This document shows, piece after piece, positions 48,474 to 57,090 of a stretch of 58,142 nt of DNA; positions within the stretch are counted from its first letter, which is position 1, and each line of letters opens with the position of its first letter. The stretch covers positions 1 through 58,142 of IMG/VR virus record IMGVR_UViG_3300017917_003510. One strand, written 5' to 3'. The notes below the pieces were generated by a model. The model saw only the letters and a list, made by a program, of their open reading frames with translations. It had not been told where the DNA came from and searched no databases. The DNA comes from a virus. A program made the position numbers and the translations under genes.

Positions 48474-48987
48474 TTAGTTCCTTCATAATAGCGATAGCAT
48501 GATCAAAAGCTACATTAGCTTCATCACCCATAGAATCATTGATCTTTTGTCTAATTGCTGTTTTCAAATCGTCAGCATTTTTAAATTGATAAAATCTTCC
48601 TTCTCCGGGAACACGACTAGCAATCATCTGTCCTCCGAAAAGATCTCCCATGTGTCTTACATACATATGAGCCATGATTTTATCTTTATCTTCTAAGTTA
48701 GAAAGATACTCTGCATATGTTCTAGTCGATGGAAGGATAGCATAATTGGCACCGCCGGTTAGTTCGCATAGATCATCATAGATAGCTCTGCATCTGGCTA
48801 AACCGTCCAATCCTTCGAATAATCCGTGAGCAGCAGCCTGATGTTCTAGAATAGAATATACTGCCATCATTTGTGTGAGATAACAAGCATATTGTTCTTT
48901 GGTGATTTTCCCGCTGAGTAGAAGTTTAGCAAATTCAGTTCTTTCAGCGTCGTGATGTTTTTCTTTGGTTAGGTCTTTTAAACTCAT
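48415..48987 (-). CDS. heme oxygenase
   Basis: A 190-residue heme oxygenase. An N-terminal H (KHHDAERTEF) is the heme ligand, and YVRHMGDLFGGQMIASRV is the distal helix signature. It opens heme to biliverdin, iron and CO, using ferredoxin electrons. Cyanophage ho1 genes are usually paired with pebS or pcyA, as here with the gene at 47793. A GAGGAG lies before the ATG at 48987. Its job may be bilin supply or iron release. Confidence 0.92.
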   Translation of the reverse strand: MSLKDLTKEKHHDAERTEFAKLLLSGKITKEQYACYLTQMMAVYSILEHQAAAHGLFEGLDGLARCRAIYDDLCELTGGANYAILPSTRTYAEYLSNLEDKDKIMAHMYVRHMGDLFGGQMIASRVPGEGRFYQFKNADDLKTAIRQKINDSMGDEANVAFDHAIAIMKELNESSLEYVDSDSALLRTEV

Positions 48988-49042
48988 ATAATTCTCCTCG
49001 CTGATATTTAACTTGCCAAACTTTTAGTTGATATGAATCTGA

Positions 49043-49345
49043 TTATTCTTCTTCCACTTGTATTTGTAATGGAAATCCGTGTTCGCGAGCAAGTGTTGTA
49101 CTTTCTACACCTTTCTGTTCTGCGATTTCGAAACTATACACACCTGCAACAGCAGCACCTGTTTCATGTATTTCTAGTGTAATATCTCGAGCAGTTTTTT
49201 CAGTATGTCTGAAAACAGCAGTTAATAGTTCAATGACAAATTCCATAGGAGTTTGATCATCGTTTAAGAAAACAACCTTCCACATTTTTGGAGGTTCTAA
49301 ATTGATTTTAATTTTTTCGTCGATTTTTACGTCTGCTGTGCTCAT
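49043..49345 (-). CDS. clpS: ClpS adaptor
   Basis: A 100-residue ClpS. The core is WKVVFLNDDQTPMEFVIELL with a VF helix and VYSFEIAEQK, the N-end-rule-binding and ClpA-contacting parts. ClpS passes N-degron substrates to ClpAP. Together with phage ClpP it could redirect host proteolysis. A CGGAG precedes the ATG. A GGGGGAG/CTCCCCC hairpin sits in its leader. Confidence 0.92.
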   Translation of the reverse strand: MSTADVKIDEKIKINLEPPKMWKVVFLNDDQTPMEFVIELLTAVFRHTEKTARDITLEIHETGAAVAGVYSFEIAEQKGVESTTLAREHGFPLQIQVEEE

Positions 49346-49360
49346 ATAGGGCTCCGTTGT

Positions 49361-49379
49361 GGGGGAGATTGACTCCCCC
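49361..49379 (-). terminator. intercistronic hairpin between hsp20 and clpS
   Basis: GGGGGAG and CTCCCCC pair perfectly around 5 nt. There is no T-run after it on the minus strand, so it is more likely a message-stabilising or attenuating stem than a full terminator. Confidence 0.45.
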
Positions 49380-49390
49380 GGGTTATACTA

Positions 49391-49828
49391 TTACTTAACC
49401 TCTACGACTTCGATCACTCGAGGTTTGAGTTCCTCAGGAACGATGCGCTCTAACATCACTGTTAGAATACCGTTCTCAATTTGGGCACCCTTTACTTCGA
49501 TATGTTCAGCTAACGGAAATACTTTAGTAAAGTCTCTGCTGGCTAATCCTCGATGTAGATATTGCTCTGGATGATATTCTGTAGTTTGGCTTTCACCTTT
49601 GATAGTAAGATGATTATCTTCTAGTTCTACAGTAATCTCAGTCTTAGAAAAACCAGCCACAGCGACCTGTATGAGATAGTCGTTATCACCGGTTTTAATA
49701 ATATTATGTGGAGGATAGTTGTTGTTGATTTGATTAGCAAATCGACGCTCCATGTCGTCGAACATGCGATCAAAACCTACAAGTGCTCTAGCAAGAGCGT
49801 TAGTGTCAAAACGTTGTAATTGTGTCAT
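49391..49828 (-). CDS. small heat shock protein (Hsp20/IbpA type)
   Basis: A 145-residue alpha-crystallin-domain chaperone. YLIQVAVAGFSKTEITVELEDN, HLTIKGE, RGLASRDFTKVFPL and IENGILTVMLERI are the Hsp20 core, with a C-terminal ELKPRVIEV motif for oligomer contacts. It holds unfolding proteins for DnaK. Its leader holds a ROSE-like hairpin that covers the AAGGAG, and a consensus-type promoter lies upstream. Confidence 0.95.
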   Translation of the reverse strand: MTQLQRFDTNALARALVGFDRMFDDMERRFANQINNNYPPHNIIKTGDNDYLIQVAVAGFSKTEITVELEDNHLTIKGESQTTEYHPEQYLHRGLASRDFTKVFPLAEHIEVKGAQIENGILTVMLERIVPEELKPRVIEVVEVK

Positions 49829-49883
49829 TTTATTTTCTCCTTAATTAAGCAAGAATTTATGAGGCCTCACCCGAGCACCTCAT
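49829..49883 (-). promoter_or_regulatory. ROSE-like RNA thermometer in the hsp20 leader
   Basis: The AAGGAG (49837-49842) can pair with TTCTT-G-CTT upstream (49835-49855), leaving one bulged G. The strand holds UUGCU (49848-49852), the UYGCU motif that marks ROSE thermometers opposite the Shine-Dalgarno. An ATGAGG/CCTCAT hairpin (49859-49883) precedes it, as in multi-stem ROSE leaders. Known ROSE elements control bacterial hsp20 genes. Confidence 0.75.
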
Positions 49884-49888
49884 AAGTT

Positions 49889-49917
49889 AGTTTAACATTT
49901 CTCTGTCTGTGTGTCAA
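49889..49917 (-). promoter_or_regulatory. sigma-70 promoter for hsp20
   Basis: TTGACA, 17 bp, TAAACT on the minus strand, about 60 nt before the hsp20 ATG. It overlaps the end of dnaK. Confidence 0.7.
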
Positions 49918-51788
49918 TCCTTCTTTTCGCTAAACTCAGCATCTACAATTTCTGGTTCTGCTGATGCCTGTTCTTTTTTAGTTTTAGCCTGTGCAATTGG
50001 TACGATAGCAGTGTATAATTCTCCAGCTTTGGTAGTTATATTATCTTTATCGTCACCACGTGCTGCTTCCTCTAATGCTGTGATTGCTTCGTTGATTTTT
50101 GTTTTTTCATCGTCAGTGAGTTCAGATTCTACTTCTTTCATATCTGTTCGAGCAGCGTGTATCTGTGCTTCTGCACTATTGCGGGCTTCAACTAATTCTC
50201 TCTGCTTCTTATCTGCTTCTGCGTTGGCTTCGGCATCACGGATCATCTGATCAATCTGATCTTTACTTAGTCCCGAATCTGATTTGATAGTGATCTTATT
50301 TTCTTTGCCTGTGCCTTTGTCTTTGGCTGAGATATTCATGATACCGTTAGCATCAATATCAAAGGTAACTTCGATCTGTGGCATACCACGACGTGCCGGC
50401 GCGATACCTTCTAGATTAAATTCTCCAAGCAGTTTGTTATGCTGACAGAATTCTCTTTCGCCTTGAAAAACTTTGATAGTAACTGCTGGCTGATTATCTT
50501 CTGCTGTTGAGAAAGTTTGACTAGCTTTGGTAGGAATAGTAGTATTCTTCTGGATGATCTTGGCCATCACACCGCCGAGTGTTTCGATACCAAGACTCAA
50601 AGGTGTAACGTCTAACAGTAGAACGTCTTTACGATCGCCACCTAACACAGCACCTTGGATAGCGGCTCCGACTGCCACTGCCTCATCTGGATTCACATCC
50701 TTACGAGGTGATTTGCCAAAAAGTTTCTCCACTGCTTCCTGAACCTTAGGCATGCGAGTCTGACCACCTACAAGAATAACTTCGTCGATATCTGCGGCAG
50801 TAACTCCTGCGTCTTTCATCGCGATGCGGCAAGGTTCTAAACTGCGTTGAATAAGATCTTCAACTAGACTTTCTAATTTTGCTCGAGTTATTTTTACTAC
50901 TAGATGTTTTGGTCCGGAAGCATCAGCAGTAATGTAGGGAAGATTAACTTCAGTTTGGTTGCTGTTAGATAATTCAATCTTGGCTTTTTCTGCAGAATCT
51001 TTTAATCTCTGTAGAGCCAACGTATCATTTTTAAGATCTACACCTTGTTCTTTTTTGAACTCATCGACTAAGTAGTCCATGATGCGTTGGTCAAAGTCTT
51101 CACCGCCTAAGAATGTGTCACCGTTGGTGCTAAGAACTTCGATCTGTTTGTCACCATCGATGTTGGCGATTTCAATAATGCTAACATCAAATGTTCCGCC
51201 ACCTAGATCATAGACAGCAACTTTACGATCCTTACCGTCTTTCTTATCCACACCGTAGGCCAATGCTGCGGCAGTCGGCTCATTGATGATACGCAGAACT
51301 TCTAGACCTGCGATCTGTCCTGCGTCTTTGGTTGCTTGACGTTGTTGGTCGTTGAAATAAGCAGGAACAGTGATAACTGCTTTGGTAACTGTTTCACCTA
51401 GATAGTCTTCGGCAGTCTTTTTCATCTTGCGAAGAACTTCAGCAGAGATCTGTGGAGGGGCTAGTTCTTTGCCCTGAGCACGAACCCACGCATCACCGTT
51501 CTTTGATTCCATGATCTCGTAAGGCATTAGACCGATGTCTTTTTGTACTGCATCTTCTTTGAACTTACGTCCAATTAAACGCTTGGCAGCATAGATTGTA
51601 TTTTTGGGATTAGTTACTGATTGACGTTTAGCTGTAGCACCAACTAGAATTTCTTCTGCGGTGTATGCTACGATACTAGGCGTAGTTCTAGCACCTTCGC
51701 TATTTTCAATTACTTTGGAATTTCCGTTTTCGATAACGGCTACGCATGAATTTGTTGTACCTAAATCGATACCAATAATTTTACTCAT
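49914..51788 (-). CDS. dnaK: chaperone DnaK (Hsp70)
   Basis: A 624-residue Hsp70. [15 protein letters not shown] begins the ATPase domain, [15 protein letters not shown] is phosphate loop 2, and [18 protein letters not shown] marks the linker. The substrate-binding beta-sandwich and the helical lid follow, ending [14 protein letters not shown]. It has full length and all nucleotide-binding motifs, so it is probably active. Phage Hsp70 is rare and would need DnaJ and GrpE from the host. Its leader carries a ROSE-like hairpin. Confidence 0.97.
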   Translation of the reverse strand: MSKIIGIDLGTTNSCVAVIENGNSKVIENSEGARTTPSIVAYTAEEILVGATAKRQSVTNPKNTIYAAKRLIGRKFKEDAVQKDIGLMPYEIMESKNGDAWVRAQGKELAPPQISAEVLRKMKKTAEDYLGETVTKAVITVPAYFNDQQRQATKDAGQIAGLEVLRIINEPTAAALAYGVDKKDGKDRKVAVYDLGGGTFDVSIIEIANIDGDKQIEVLSTNGDTFLGGEDFDQRIMDYLVDEFKKEQGVDLKNDTLALQRLKDSAEKAKIELSNSNQTEVNLPYITADASGPKHLVVKITRAKLESLVEDLIQRSLEPCRIAMKDAGVTAADIDEVILVGGQTRMPKVQEAVEKLFGKSPRKDVNPDEAVAVGAAIQGAVLGGDRKDVLLLDVTPLSLGIETLGGVMAKIIQKNTTIPTKASQTFSTAEDNQPAVTIKVFQGEREFCQHNKLLGEFNLEGIAPARRGMPQIEVTFDIDANGIMNISAKDKGTGKENKITIKSDSGLSKDQIDQMIRDAEANAEADKKQRELVEARNSAEAQIHAARTDMKEVESELTDDEKTKINEAITALEEAARGDDKDNITTKAGELYTAIVPIAQAKTKKEQASAEPEIVDAEFSEKKD

Positions 51789-51861
51789 TTTTTCCTCCTT
51801 AAATTAAGCGAGTAAGTTTTGGGCAACTGCCCTATGTAGAACCCGAAGCGTTCTACAAAAA
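51789..51861 (-). promoter_or_regulatory. ROSE-like RNA thermometer in the dnaK leader
   Basis: The AAGGAG (51795-51800) can pair with CTC-G-CTT (51806-51812) around AATTT, again with one bulged G. The strand holds UCGCU (51807-51811), which fits UYGCU. Two more hairpins lie upstream: GTAGAAC/GTTCTAC and GGGC/GCCC. The core is the same design as in the hsp20 leader. Confidence 0.7.
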
Positions 51862-51869
51862 TATTTATC
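51862..51869 (-). promoter_or_regulatory. late-promoter-like box GATAAATA upstream of dnaK
   Basis: NATAAATA-type box on the minus strand, overlapping the guaC stop, 73 nt before the dnaK ATG. It fits a transcript whose leader begins just before the dnaK thermometer. Confidence 0.5.
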
Positions 51870-52908
51870 TCAGAAAAACGTCATTAAACTGTTTATTGAC
51901 CCGGATAAATGTAGTACATTTTGAAAGCTGTTTTAGGCTGGCGGCGCCTACGTAAGTACATGTACTTCTAATACCGCCCAATAAGTCCAAAATTGTACTT
52001 TTTACAGCACCCTTATATGGAACACGAACTGTACGTCCTTCACTGCTACGATAATCAGCAACACCGCCGTGATGTTTATTCATTGCTGTATCACTACTCA
52101 TGCCGTAAAATTCTACATATTTCTTTTTTGGTGTTTGGGTAAAATCTTCCCAAATTTGGCCACCGCCCTCATCATGTCCAGCCAACATACCACCTAGCAT
52201 CACAAAGTCTGCACCAGCGCCGAAAGCTTTAGCAACATCACCAGGGCATACACATCCGCCATCAGCAATAATGTGCCCGCCAAGACCATGAGCGGCATCG
52301 GCACACTCAATAATGGCACTAAGCTGAGGGTAACCCACACCAGTTTGAATACGAGTAGTACAAACGCTACCAGGGCCAATGCCCACTTTAATAATATCAG
52401 CGCCACGTAAAATTAACTCCTGTGTCATGTCTGCGGTAACAACGTTACCTGCGATAATAGTTATACGAGGATATGTTTGTCTAACTTTAGAAACATATTC
52501 TCCAAAATGTTCGCTGTATCCATTGGCTACATCGATGCAGATAAATTGTATCTCTGGATAAGCATTTACTATCTGTCTTAGTTTTAGAAAATCTTTATCA
52601 CTGGTTCCTGTACTAACAGCAAAATAATTCCCGCCGGACTTAGCTATAAGGTCGTGCAGATCATCTTCGCTATAACTTTTGATCAAGCATGTAAAAAGTT
52701 GATGCTCGGTTAAAGCCTCAGCCATACGAACAGTTCCGACACCGTCCATGTTACTGGCCATTACAGGAACTCCAGTCCATTCGAAACCACTGTGCTTAAA
52801 TTTGTAAGTACGATTTAGATCTACTTCTTTACGACTGCTGAGTGTGCTTCGCTTGGGGCGAATGAGGACGTCAGAAAAATCTAGTTTGACTTCGGTTTCA
52901 ATACGCAT
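51865..52908 (-). CDS. guaC: GMP reductase
   Basis: A 347-residue GMP reductase. [31 protein letters not shown] (catalytic Cys), [29 protein letters not shown] and FYGMSS match GuaC rather than IMP dehydrogenase, which would carry CBS domains. It converts GMP to IMP with NADPH, moving purines from G to A. A plausible role is to bias host nucleotide pools toward an A/T-rich phage genome. Confidence 0.93.
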   Translation of the reverse strand: MRIETEVKLDFSDVLIRPKRSTLSSRKEVDLNRTYKFKHSGFEWTGVPVMASNMDGVGTVRMAEALTEHQLFTCLIKSYSEDDLHDLIAKSGGNYFAVSTGTSDKDFLKLRQIVNAYPEIQFICIDVANGYSEHFGEYVSKVRQTYPRITIIAGNVVTADMTQELILRGADIIKVGIGPGSVCTTRIQTGVGYPQLSAIIECADAAHGLGGHIIADGGCVCPGDVAKAFGAGADFVMLGGMLAGHDEGGGQIWEDFTQTPKKKYVEFYGMSSDTAMNKHHGGVADYRSSEGRTVRVPYKGAVKSTILDLLGGIRSTCTYVGAASLKQLSKCTTFIRVNKQFNDVFLR

Positions 52909-52910
52909 GA

Positions 52911-53498
52911 TTACCTCTGGTTAGCTAATGGAGAGATCAATTGTCCATTAAGTGAGCTTGAAGTTCGCAATACTTTGAAAACGTTTTGTACTCCTACTGC
53001 CTGATTCCACGCATCTTCGAGAGCATGATGTTTTAGTACAGGAGGACGATTAGGATTGATTCCAATATCAAAAATCGTTCGTGTATCGCGAACTTCCCAA
53101 AACTGCCAAGGAATAGATTTTTGTATTTTTCTATAGATGTGTTCGCAGATAGGAACGTCAAAACCTGCACCATGGCACCACACACGTTTTGATCCCCAAG
53201 CAAATTTATAAAGTTGATTCATAGCATCAACGATATCAATGCGCCCTTCGGGACTAAAAGCTTCTTCTTGAGCTTCTTTACTTTGACTGCTCCACCATTC
53301 TAAGGTAGCTTCGGATACTGTTAGTCCTAGTCGATCGCAACTATCAAGATCGACTTTAACATAGAATTTATCTGAGGTAGGTTCATTAACATCGTCACCA
53401 AATGGATCGAATCGAACCGCTCCTATAGTTAGTATTGATGCTGTTGGGGTAACATCCAACGTTTCAAGATCGATCATTAGATCTGTATTATTTGACAT
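52911..53498 (-). CDS. DexA-like 3'-5' exonuclease
   Basis: A 195-residue DEDD exonuclease. [24 protein letters not shown] holds the first Dx[15 protein letters not shown] the second Asp, and [10 protein letters not shown] the final H/D. It resembles T4 DexA, which degrades single-stranded DNA. It is 2 bases from guaC. A perfect sigma-70 promoter lies upstream. Confidence 0.85.
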   Translation of the reverse strand: MSNNTDLMIDLETLDVTPTASILTIGAVRFDPFGDDVNEPTSDKFYVKVDLDSCDRLGLTVSEATLEWWSSQSKEAQEEAFSPEGRIDIVDAMNQLYKFAWGSKRVWCHGAGFDVPICEHIYRKIQKSIPWQFWEVRDTRTIFDIGINPNRPPVLKHHALEDAWNQAVGVQNVFKVLRTSSSLNGQLISPLANQR

Positions 53499-53530
53499 TT
53501 ATTATCTTTCTAATCTGATTAACAATTAAT

Positions 53531-53559
53531 ATTATAACAGATTAACATGTAGATGTCAA
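53531..53559 (-). promoter_or_regulatory. perfect sigma-70 promoter
   Basis: TTGACA, 17 bp, TATAAT on the minus strand, overlapping the rpsU stop. It drives the DexA-like and guaC genes. Confidence 0.85.
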
Positions 53560-53801
53560 TATTTTTTTGGTGGTAACTGTTGGTCTTTTAACTGTTTCTT
53601 CCAGCGAGCTTTGGCAGCAGATTTTTTACGTTTTCTTACTGTGGTGGGTTTCTCATAAAACTCTTTTGCTCTTAGAGTTTCCAATAATTTAGAATCGCTG
53701 ATTTTATTTTTGAAACGACGAAGAGCTTTTTCAATTGGCTCTCCTTCTCTGACTACGACTGTAAGACCTGATGTTTTATTTTTAAGCATATTGTTGTTCA
53801 T
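53556..53801 (-). CDS. rpsU: ribosomal protein S21
   Basis: An 81-residue S21. VVVREGEPIEKALRRFKNKI, then EFYEKPTTVRKRKKSAAKAR, is the standard S21 sequence, with a basic tail. S21 is loosely bound near the anti-Shine-Dalgarno of 16S rRNA. Phage copies, known from many large phages, may enter host ribosomes and favour phage messages. An internal ATG at 53789 is an alternative start. It overlaps the upstream gene by 20 bases. Confidence 0.95.
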   Translation of the reverse strand: MNNNMLKNKTSGLTVVVREGEPIEKALRRFKNKISDSKLLETLRAKEFYEKPTTVRKRKKSAAKARWKKQLKDQQLPPKKY

Positions 53802-54174
53802 AAGTTATTATATATTTTTGTAAAATGATAGAAAATTCATCTGAATCATGTATGACACGATTATTAATTATCCCTAGACTTTTCAATATTCCAAAATAGT
53901 GAGCCTTATTGTAAGCGGCGAAATATCCAACTAATTCACCGTTGTCTGCTTCGGCATTGAAGACAATCAAATGGCTTTTATTTTTCTTATCGAATAGCCA
54001 TTCTAGAGATTCGTTGTTCCAGATATAGATAACGACATTTGGCATTTCGGCAGTCTTGTGTAGGCTGTCTGAAATGATTGAAGTTTGAGTTTGGTTTAAT
54101 CCTACCAAAAGGATTCGAAAAGAATCTTCTAAAACATCATCAGGGTCTGTTACAAGAGAAACTTTATTGGTCAT
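53782..54174 (-). CDS. hypothetical protein
   Basis: A 130-residue protein. FRILLVGLNQTQTSIISDSL and VVIYIWNNES suggest an alpha/beta fold of receiver or TIR type, but no family is recognised. It overlaps the upstream membrane protein gene by 11 bases and rpsU by 20. Confidence 0.72.
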   Translation of the reverse strand: MTNKVSLVTDPDDVLEDSFRILLVGLNQTQTSIISDSLHKTAEMPNVVIYIWNNESLEWLFDKKNKSHLIVFNAEADNGELVGYFAAYNKAHYFGILKSLGIINNRVIHDSDEFSIILQKYIITYEQQYA

Positions 54175-55621
54175 TATCGGATTTTTTATCTTTTATTTTA
54201 GCCCACAATGTCTGAGAATTCTGTTCTGCGTTCTGTTGGTATTCGACTGAACGGATTACTTGATTTTTTCCTTCTTTATCGACATAGGTTAATTCTTTTT
54301 TCTTTTCAATTTGTTCTTGTGCCCATTTGGCTGCTTCTAACGCTGCGTCGTCGGCTTCGTAATCCGCCTGAGGTTTTAGGTAATCTTCCCACGGTAATCG
54401 ATCAATAATTCCTCTTTCTAGAAGTTTTCTTTGGTGTTTTAACGAAGAATCGGGATTATCGTGTTTCCAAGATTTCATCGCTGCTTTTTCATCATCGGGA
54501 GCAGAATCTAAAATCTCATCATCTTCTTTCTGTATTTCTTCAACGGCGGCTTTTTCAGCCTCTTCGATCATCTCATTCCATTCTGCTAACGGATCTTTTT
54601 CTTGAGAGTCTTCAGGCAATGATGCTAGGGTAGCATCAATATCAATTTCTCGATCTATTTCAGCTATTTTTTCGTTAGCTTCGTCTGCGAGATCTCTTTC
54701 CGCCACTCTTCGATCTTCTGTGCGTTGTTCTGAACTTCCTGCATCAGATTCTCCGACATCTGGCTGATGTGGTATGGGTGCCTCTTCTCCGTTTCTTTCT
54801 TGCGGGGTCGTCTCTTGAACCAACTCATCATTTCGCTCCTTTTCTTGCCTAAACCATTGGAAGCTATATTGACTGGCTAAGAGCAAGATAACTGCCAACG
54901 GATCGAAAACAAGAACTATAATGATAATTACCCAAGTTACTGCTTTCTCAAGAATATTAGCGTCCGGGTTATCGCCATAGATTAATTTAGCGATGTATTT
55001 TATCGGTCCGACTTCTGCTTCAACTTTACGAACCTCGGCACGTATTGGGGCTGCTTCTTCGTTGAGTTTGGCGATTACAGCTTGGGATTTTGCTATGTCG
55101 TTTTGTAGGGCTGATCTTTCTCTAGCTTGATTACGACGGATCTGAACAGCACGTTCTGCACCTTTGGCATCGTCAGTTCTACCGAGGACTTGATCTACTT
55201 GGGAATCCATCTGAGCCAATGCTTTCTTGGCTGCTTCGATATTGTCTCTTTCAGTTTTAATTTTTTCGTCTATCAGAGAAATGCGAGATTGAACATCTCC
55301 ACTAATAATGTTTTGGTCTAAATGTGCTTTTGAAAGATATCCAAAAATGCCCATCGATGTGATCAGCATCAATATGGCGATCGCTATAATAAGGTATAAT
55401 TTAATTAATCGGGGAGCTCTTTTCCAATTCCACTTTAACCATACAGTGGCGACTAATTTACTGACTTCAAGAGCGACACCCATGATAATAATAGACATGG
55501 CGCTGGCAGCAAAAATAGCCACTAGTCCAGCCACACTATACCAAACAGCGACAGCGGATATGGTTAATCCGCTGATCAGTGCTAGGTAAGCAATTATTTT
55601 ATCTGATAAGGTATATTTCAT
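54164..55621 (-). CDS. large membrane protein of T4-like phages
   Basis: A 485-residue protein beginning MKYTLSDKIIAYLALISG, with about four transmembrane segments in the first 110 residues and one more near residue 235, separated by a periplasmic or cytoplasmic coiled coil. The C-terminal half is acidic and helical. Proteins of this kind are common in aquatic T4-like phages; function unknown. The ATG at 55621 follows a GATAAATA box by 8 nt. Confidence 0.82.
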   Translation of the reverse strand: MKYTLSDKIIAYLALISGLTISAVAVWYSVAGLVAIFAASAMSIIIMGVALEVSKLVATVWLKWNWKRAPRLIKLYLIIAIAILMLITSMGIFGYLSKAHLDQNIISGDVQSRISLIDEKIKTERDNIEAAKKALAQMDSQVDQVLGRTDDAKGAERAVQIRRNQARERSALQNDIAKSQAVIAKLNEEAAPIRAEVRKVEAEVGPIKYIAKLIYGDNPDANILEKAVTWVIIIIVLVFDPLAVILLLASQYSFQWFRQEKERNDELVQETTPQERNGEEAPIPHQPDVGESDAGSSEQRTEDRRVAERDLADEANEKIAEIDREIDIDATLASLPEDSQEKDPLAEWNEMIEEAEKAAVEEIQKEDDEILDSAPDDEKAAMKSWKHDNPDSSLKHQRKLLERGIIDRLPWEDYLKPQADYEADDAALEAAKWAQEQIEKKKELTYVDKEGKNQVIRSVEYQQNAEQNSQTLWAKIKDKKSDNDQ

Positions 55622-55625
55622 TGAA

Positions 55626-56294
55626 CTAATATTTATCGCTGATCCAACGCCACGAATTACTTGCATTTTCATAACAGGCAGTTCTAGAAATGGTATCAAC
55701 CTTTTTTCCGCTGGCTACCTGTATATGTAATCGTCGGCAGTATCCTTGGCTCGAAGGAAATGTTGCAACAGGCATGGCATAACCTCCCACATCTCCTAAT
55801 CTCCAAATTACTCGTTGCCCTAATTCTGCTTTTTTTAAAGCAGTGGTCACTGCTTCGCCATGTGCTTCTTTTTCGATAGGACTAAGACTATAATAGCCGC
55901 CAGCTACAAGGCCTACTAAAAAACTAACTGCATCACCATTTCCGTAGTCGTAATAATTAGGCAATGGGATATCTTGATTAGAATCAACAGATGTTTTGTC
56001 GATCCAAGGAGCAACATTAAATTGTTCCCATGAATTGTCGGGCTTCATGCAAGATACCACTCGTTGATCTTTAGAATGATCTATCCTGGCCGGAACTCCG
56101 CAGGTTCCATTAAGTAGTCCGGCACGTTTAAGTTGGTGAGAGTTATCAACACAGACTTTTTCTGTGATAGTTCGAACAGATTCTATTCCGTCTTTATTAA
56201 CGAAATGTTCTGTTTTAGTTTGAACGTCACAAAGTGTCGGAGTTTCTGCCCATGCTACAATAGGTAGCATGAGCAGTATCGCATAGCGGTTCAT
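55626..56294 (-). CDS. secreted surface-antigen-like protein
   Basis: A 222-residue protein with a signal peptide (MNRYAILLMLPIVAWAE) and several Cys. The C-terminal 60 residues (WRLGDVGGYAMPVATF, YCRRLHIQV, TACYENASNSWRWI) resemble the outer-membrane surface-antigen domain found in alphaproteobacteria. It shares one base with the upstream lipoprotein gene. Confidence 0.78.
   Translation of the reverse strand: MNRYAILLMLPIVAWAETPTLCDVQTKTEHFVNKDGIESVRTITEKVCVDNSHQLKRAGLLNGTCGVPARIDHSKDQRVVSCMKPDNSWEQFNVAPWIDKTSVDSNQDIPLPNYYDYGNGDAVSFLVGLVAGGYYSLSPIEKEAHGEAVTTALKKAELGQRVIWRLGDVGGYAMPVATFPSSQGYCRRLHIQVASGKKVDTISRTACYENASNSWRWISDKY
55630..55637 (-). promoter_or_regulatory. late-promoter-like box GATAAATA
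   Basis: NATAAATA-type box on the minus strand, 8 nt before the ATG at 55621. Its bases also encode the last residues of the upstream protein. Confidence 0.5.
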
Positions 56295-56869
56295 TATCGT
56301 ACAGGTTTAGAAGTTACTGTATCAAGTTCTTTAAATGCTTCAACTGAACGATTAGCAGTTTTAGCATTCAACTCATCATTAACTTTAGTACGTTTGAGTT
56401 GATTAGCTTCTCCAAACGGCAAAGACATTAGAATATAAGTGCGATATCGAGTACCTTCAGGAACACGTTTGATTTCAACGACCTCTGCTCCAGTAACATC
56501 AACTTTACGACACAATGAACGAATAGCCATTTCACTGTTTTCGTTTGAGCTAGATGCTACGTCATTTCGAAATACTCGACTTTGAGCATCCACTTCGCCA
56601 CCTGCGCTCATACAGATCTTACCCAAAGCCATAACTTTAGCTTTCTCGTCAGCCATTGAAAAGTCTCCGCTAACGGAAGTACCATTGGCATAGACTGCGC
56701 TGGTTGATTTAGGCAGTTCGGTCATCCATTTAGGTGCTTTGTCGATCGAACGCTCAACATATTTTTCCTGACGCTCACGAGCTTCGTCTGCACGTTTTTG
56801 ATAAACATCAGTAGTACCACAGGCTGTCAAAGCAGCCACGATTGGAAGTAATACAAGTGCCTTTTTCAT
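56294..56869 (-). CDS. LPP20-like lipoprotein
   Basis: A 191-residue lipoprotein with lipobox ALTACG. The mature part (APKWMTELPKSTSAVYANGT, EKAKVMALGKICMSAGG, YRTYILMSLPFG) resembles LPP20-family outer-membrane lipoproteins. Probably envelope-associated; role unknown. Confidence 0.8.
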   Translation of the reverse strand: MKKALVLLPIVAALTACGTTDVYQKRADEARERQEKYVERSIDKAPKWMTELPKSTSAVYANGTSVSGDFSMADEKAKVMALGKICMSAGGEVDAQSRVFRNDVASSSNENSEMAIRSLCRKVDVTGAEVVEIKRVPEGTRYRTYILMSLPFGEANQLKRTKVNDELNAKTANRSVEAFKELDTVTSKPVR

Positions 56870-56887
56870 TATTGCCTCTCTGTAAAA

Positions 56888-57010
56888 TTAACGATTACGG
56901 ATCCACTCACCGGCTTTTGATAAGTCCTGTCCGGCACCTGAAACTGCGCCGCCTACAGTACCGCAAGCAGTGAGAGAAAGAGCTACCAAAATAACAGCAG
57001 CAAATTTCAT
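56888..57010 (-). CDS. entericidin-like small lipoprotein
   Basis: A 40-residue ORF: a signal segment with lipobox LTACG and then GTVGGAVSGAGQDLSKAGEWIRNR. This matches entericidin A/B lipoproteins, of which one is a proposed bacteriolytic toxin in enterobacteria. An AAAGGA precedes the ATG. A promoter lies at 57045-57072. Confidence 0.78.
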   Translation of the reverse strand: MKFAAVILVALSLTACGTVGGAVSGAGQDLSKAGEWIRNR

Positions 57011-57044
57011 AATAAATCCTTTCTGTGTGTGTTAAGACAATAAT

Positions 57045-57072
57045 AGTATAGCACCACTAGACAAAAAGTCAA
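57045..57072 (-). promoter_or_regulatory. sigma-70 promoter
   Basis: TTGACT, 16 bp, TATACT on the minus strand, 35 bp before the entericidin-like ATG. Confidence 0.7.
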
Positions 57073-57090
57073 GAGTGATGCTAACCAAAA

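Noticed and set aside
21722-55699. General recoding of UAG to sense (as in some gut phages)
   Set aside because: IF-1, ClpP and several other genes end at UAG at the expected protein length, and long genes here are open under the standard code. Only local suppression is supported.
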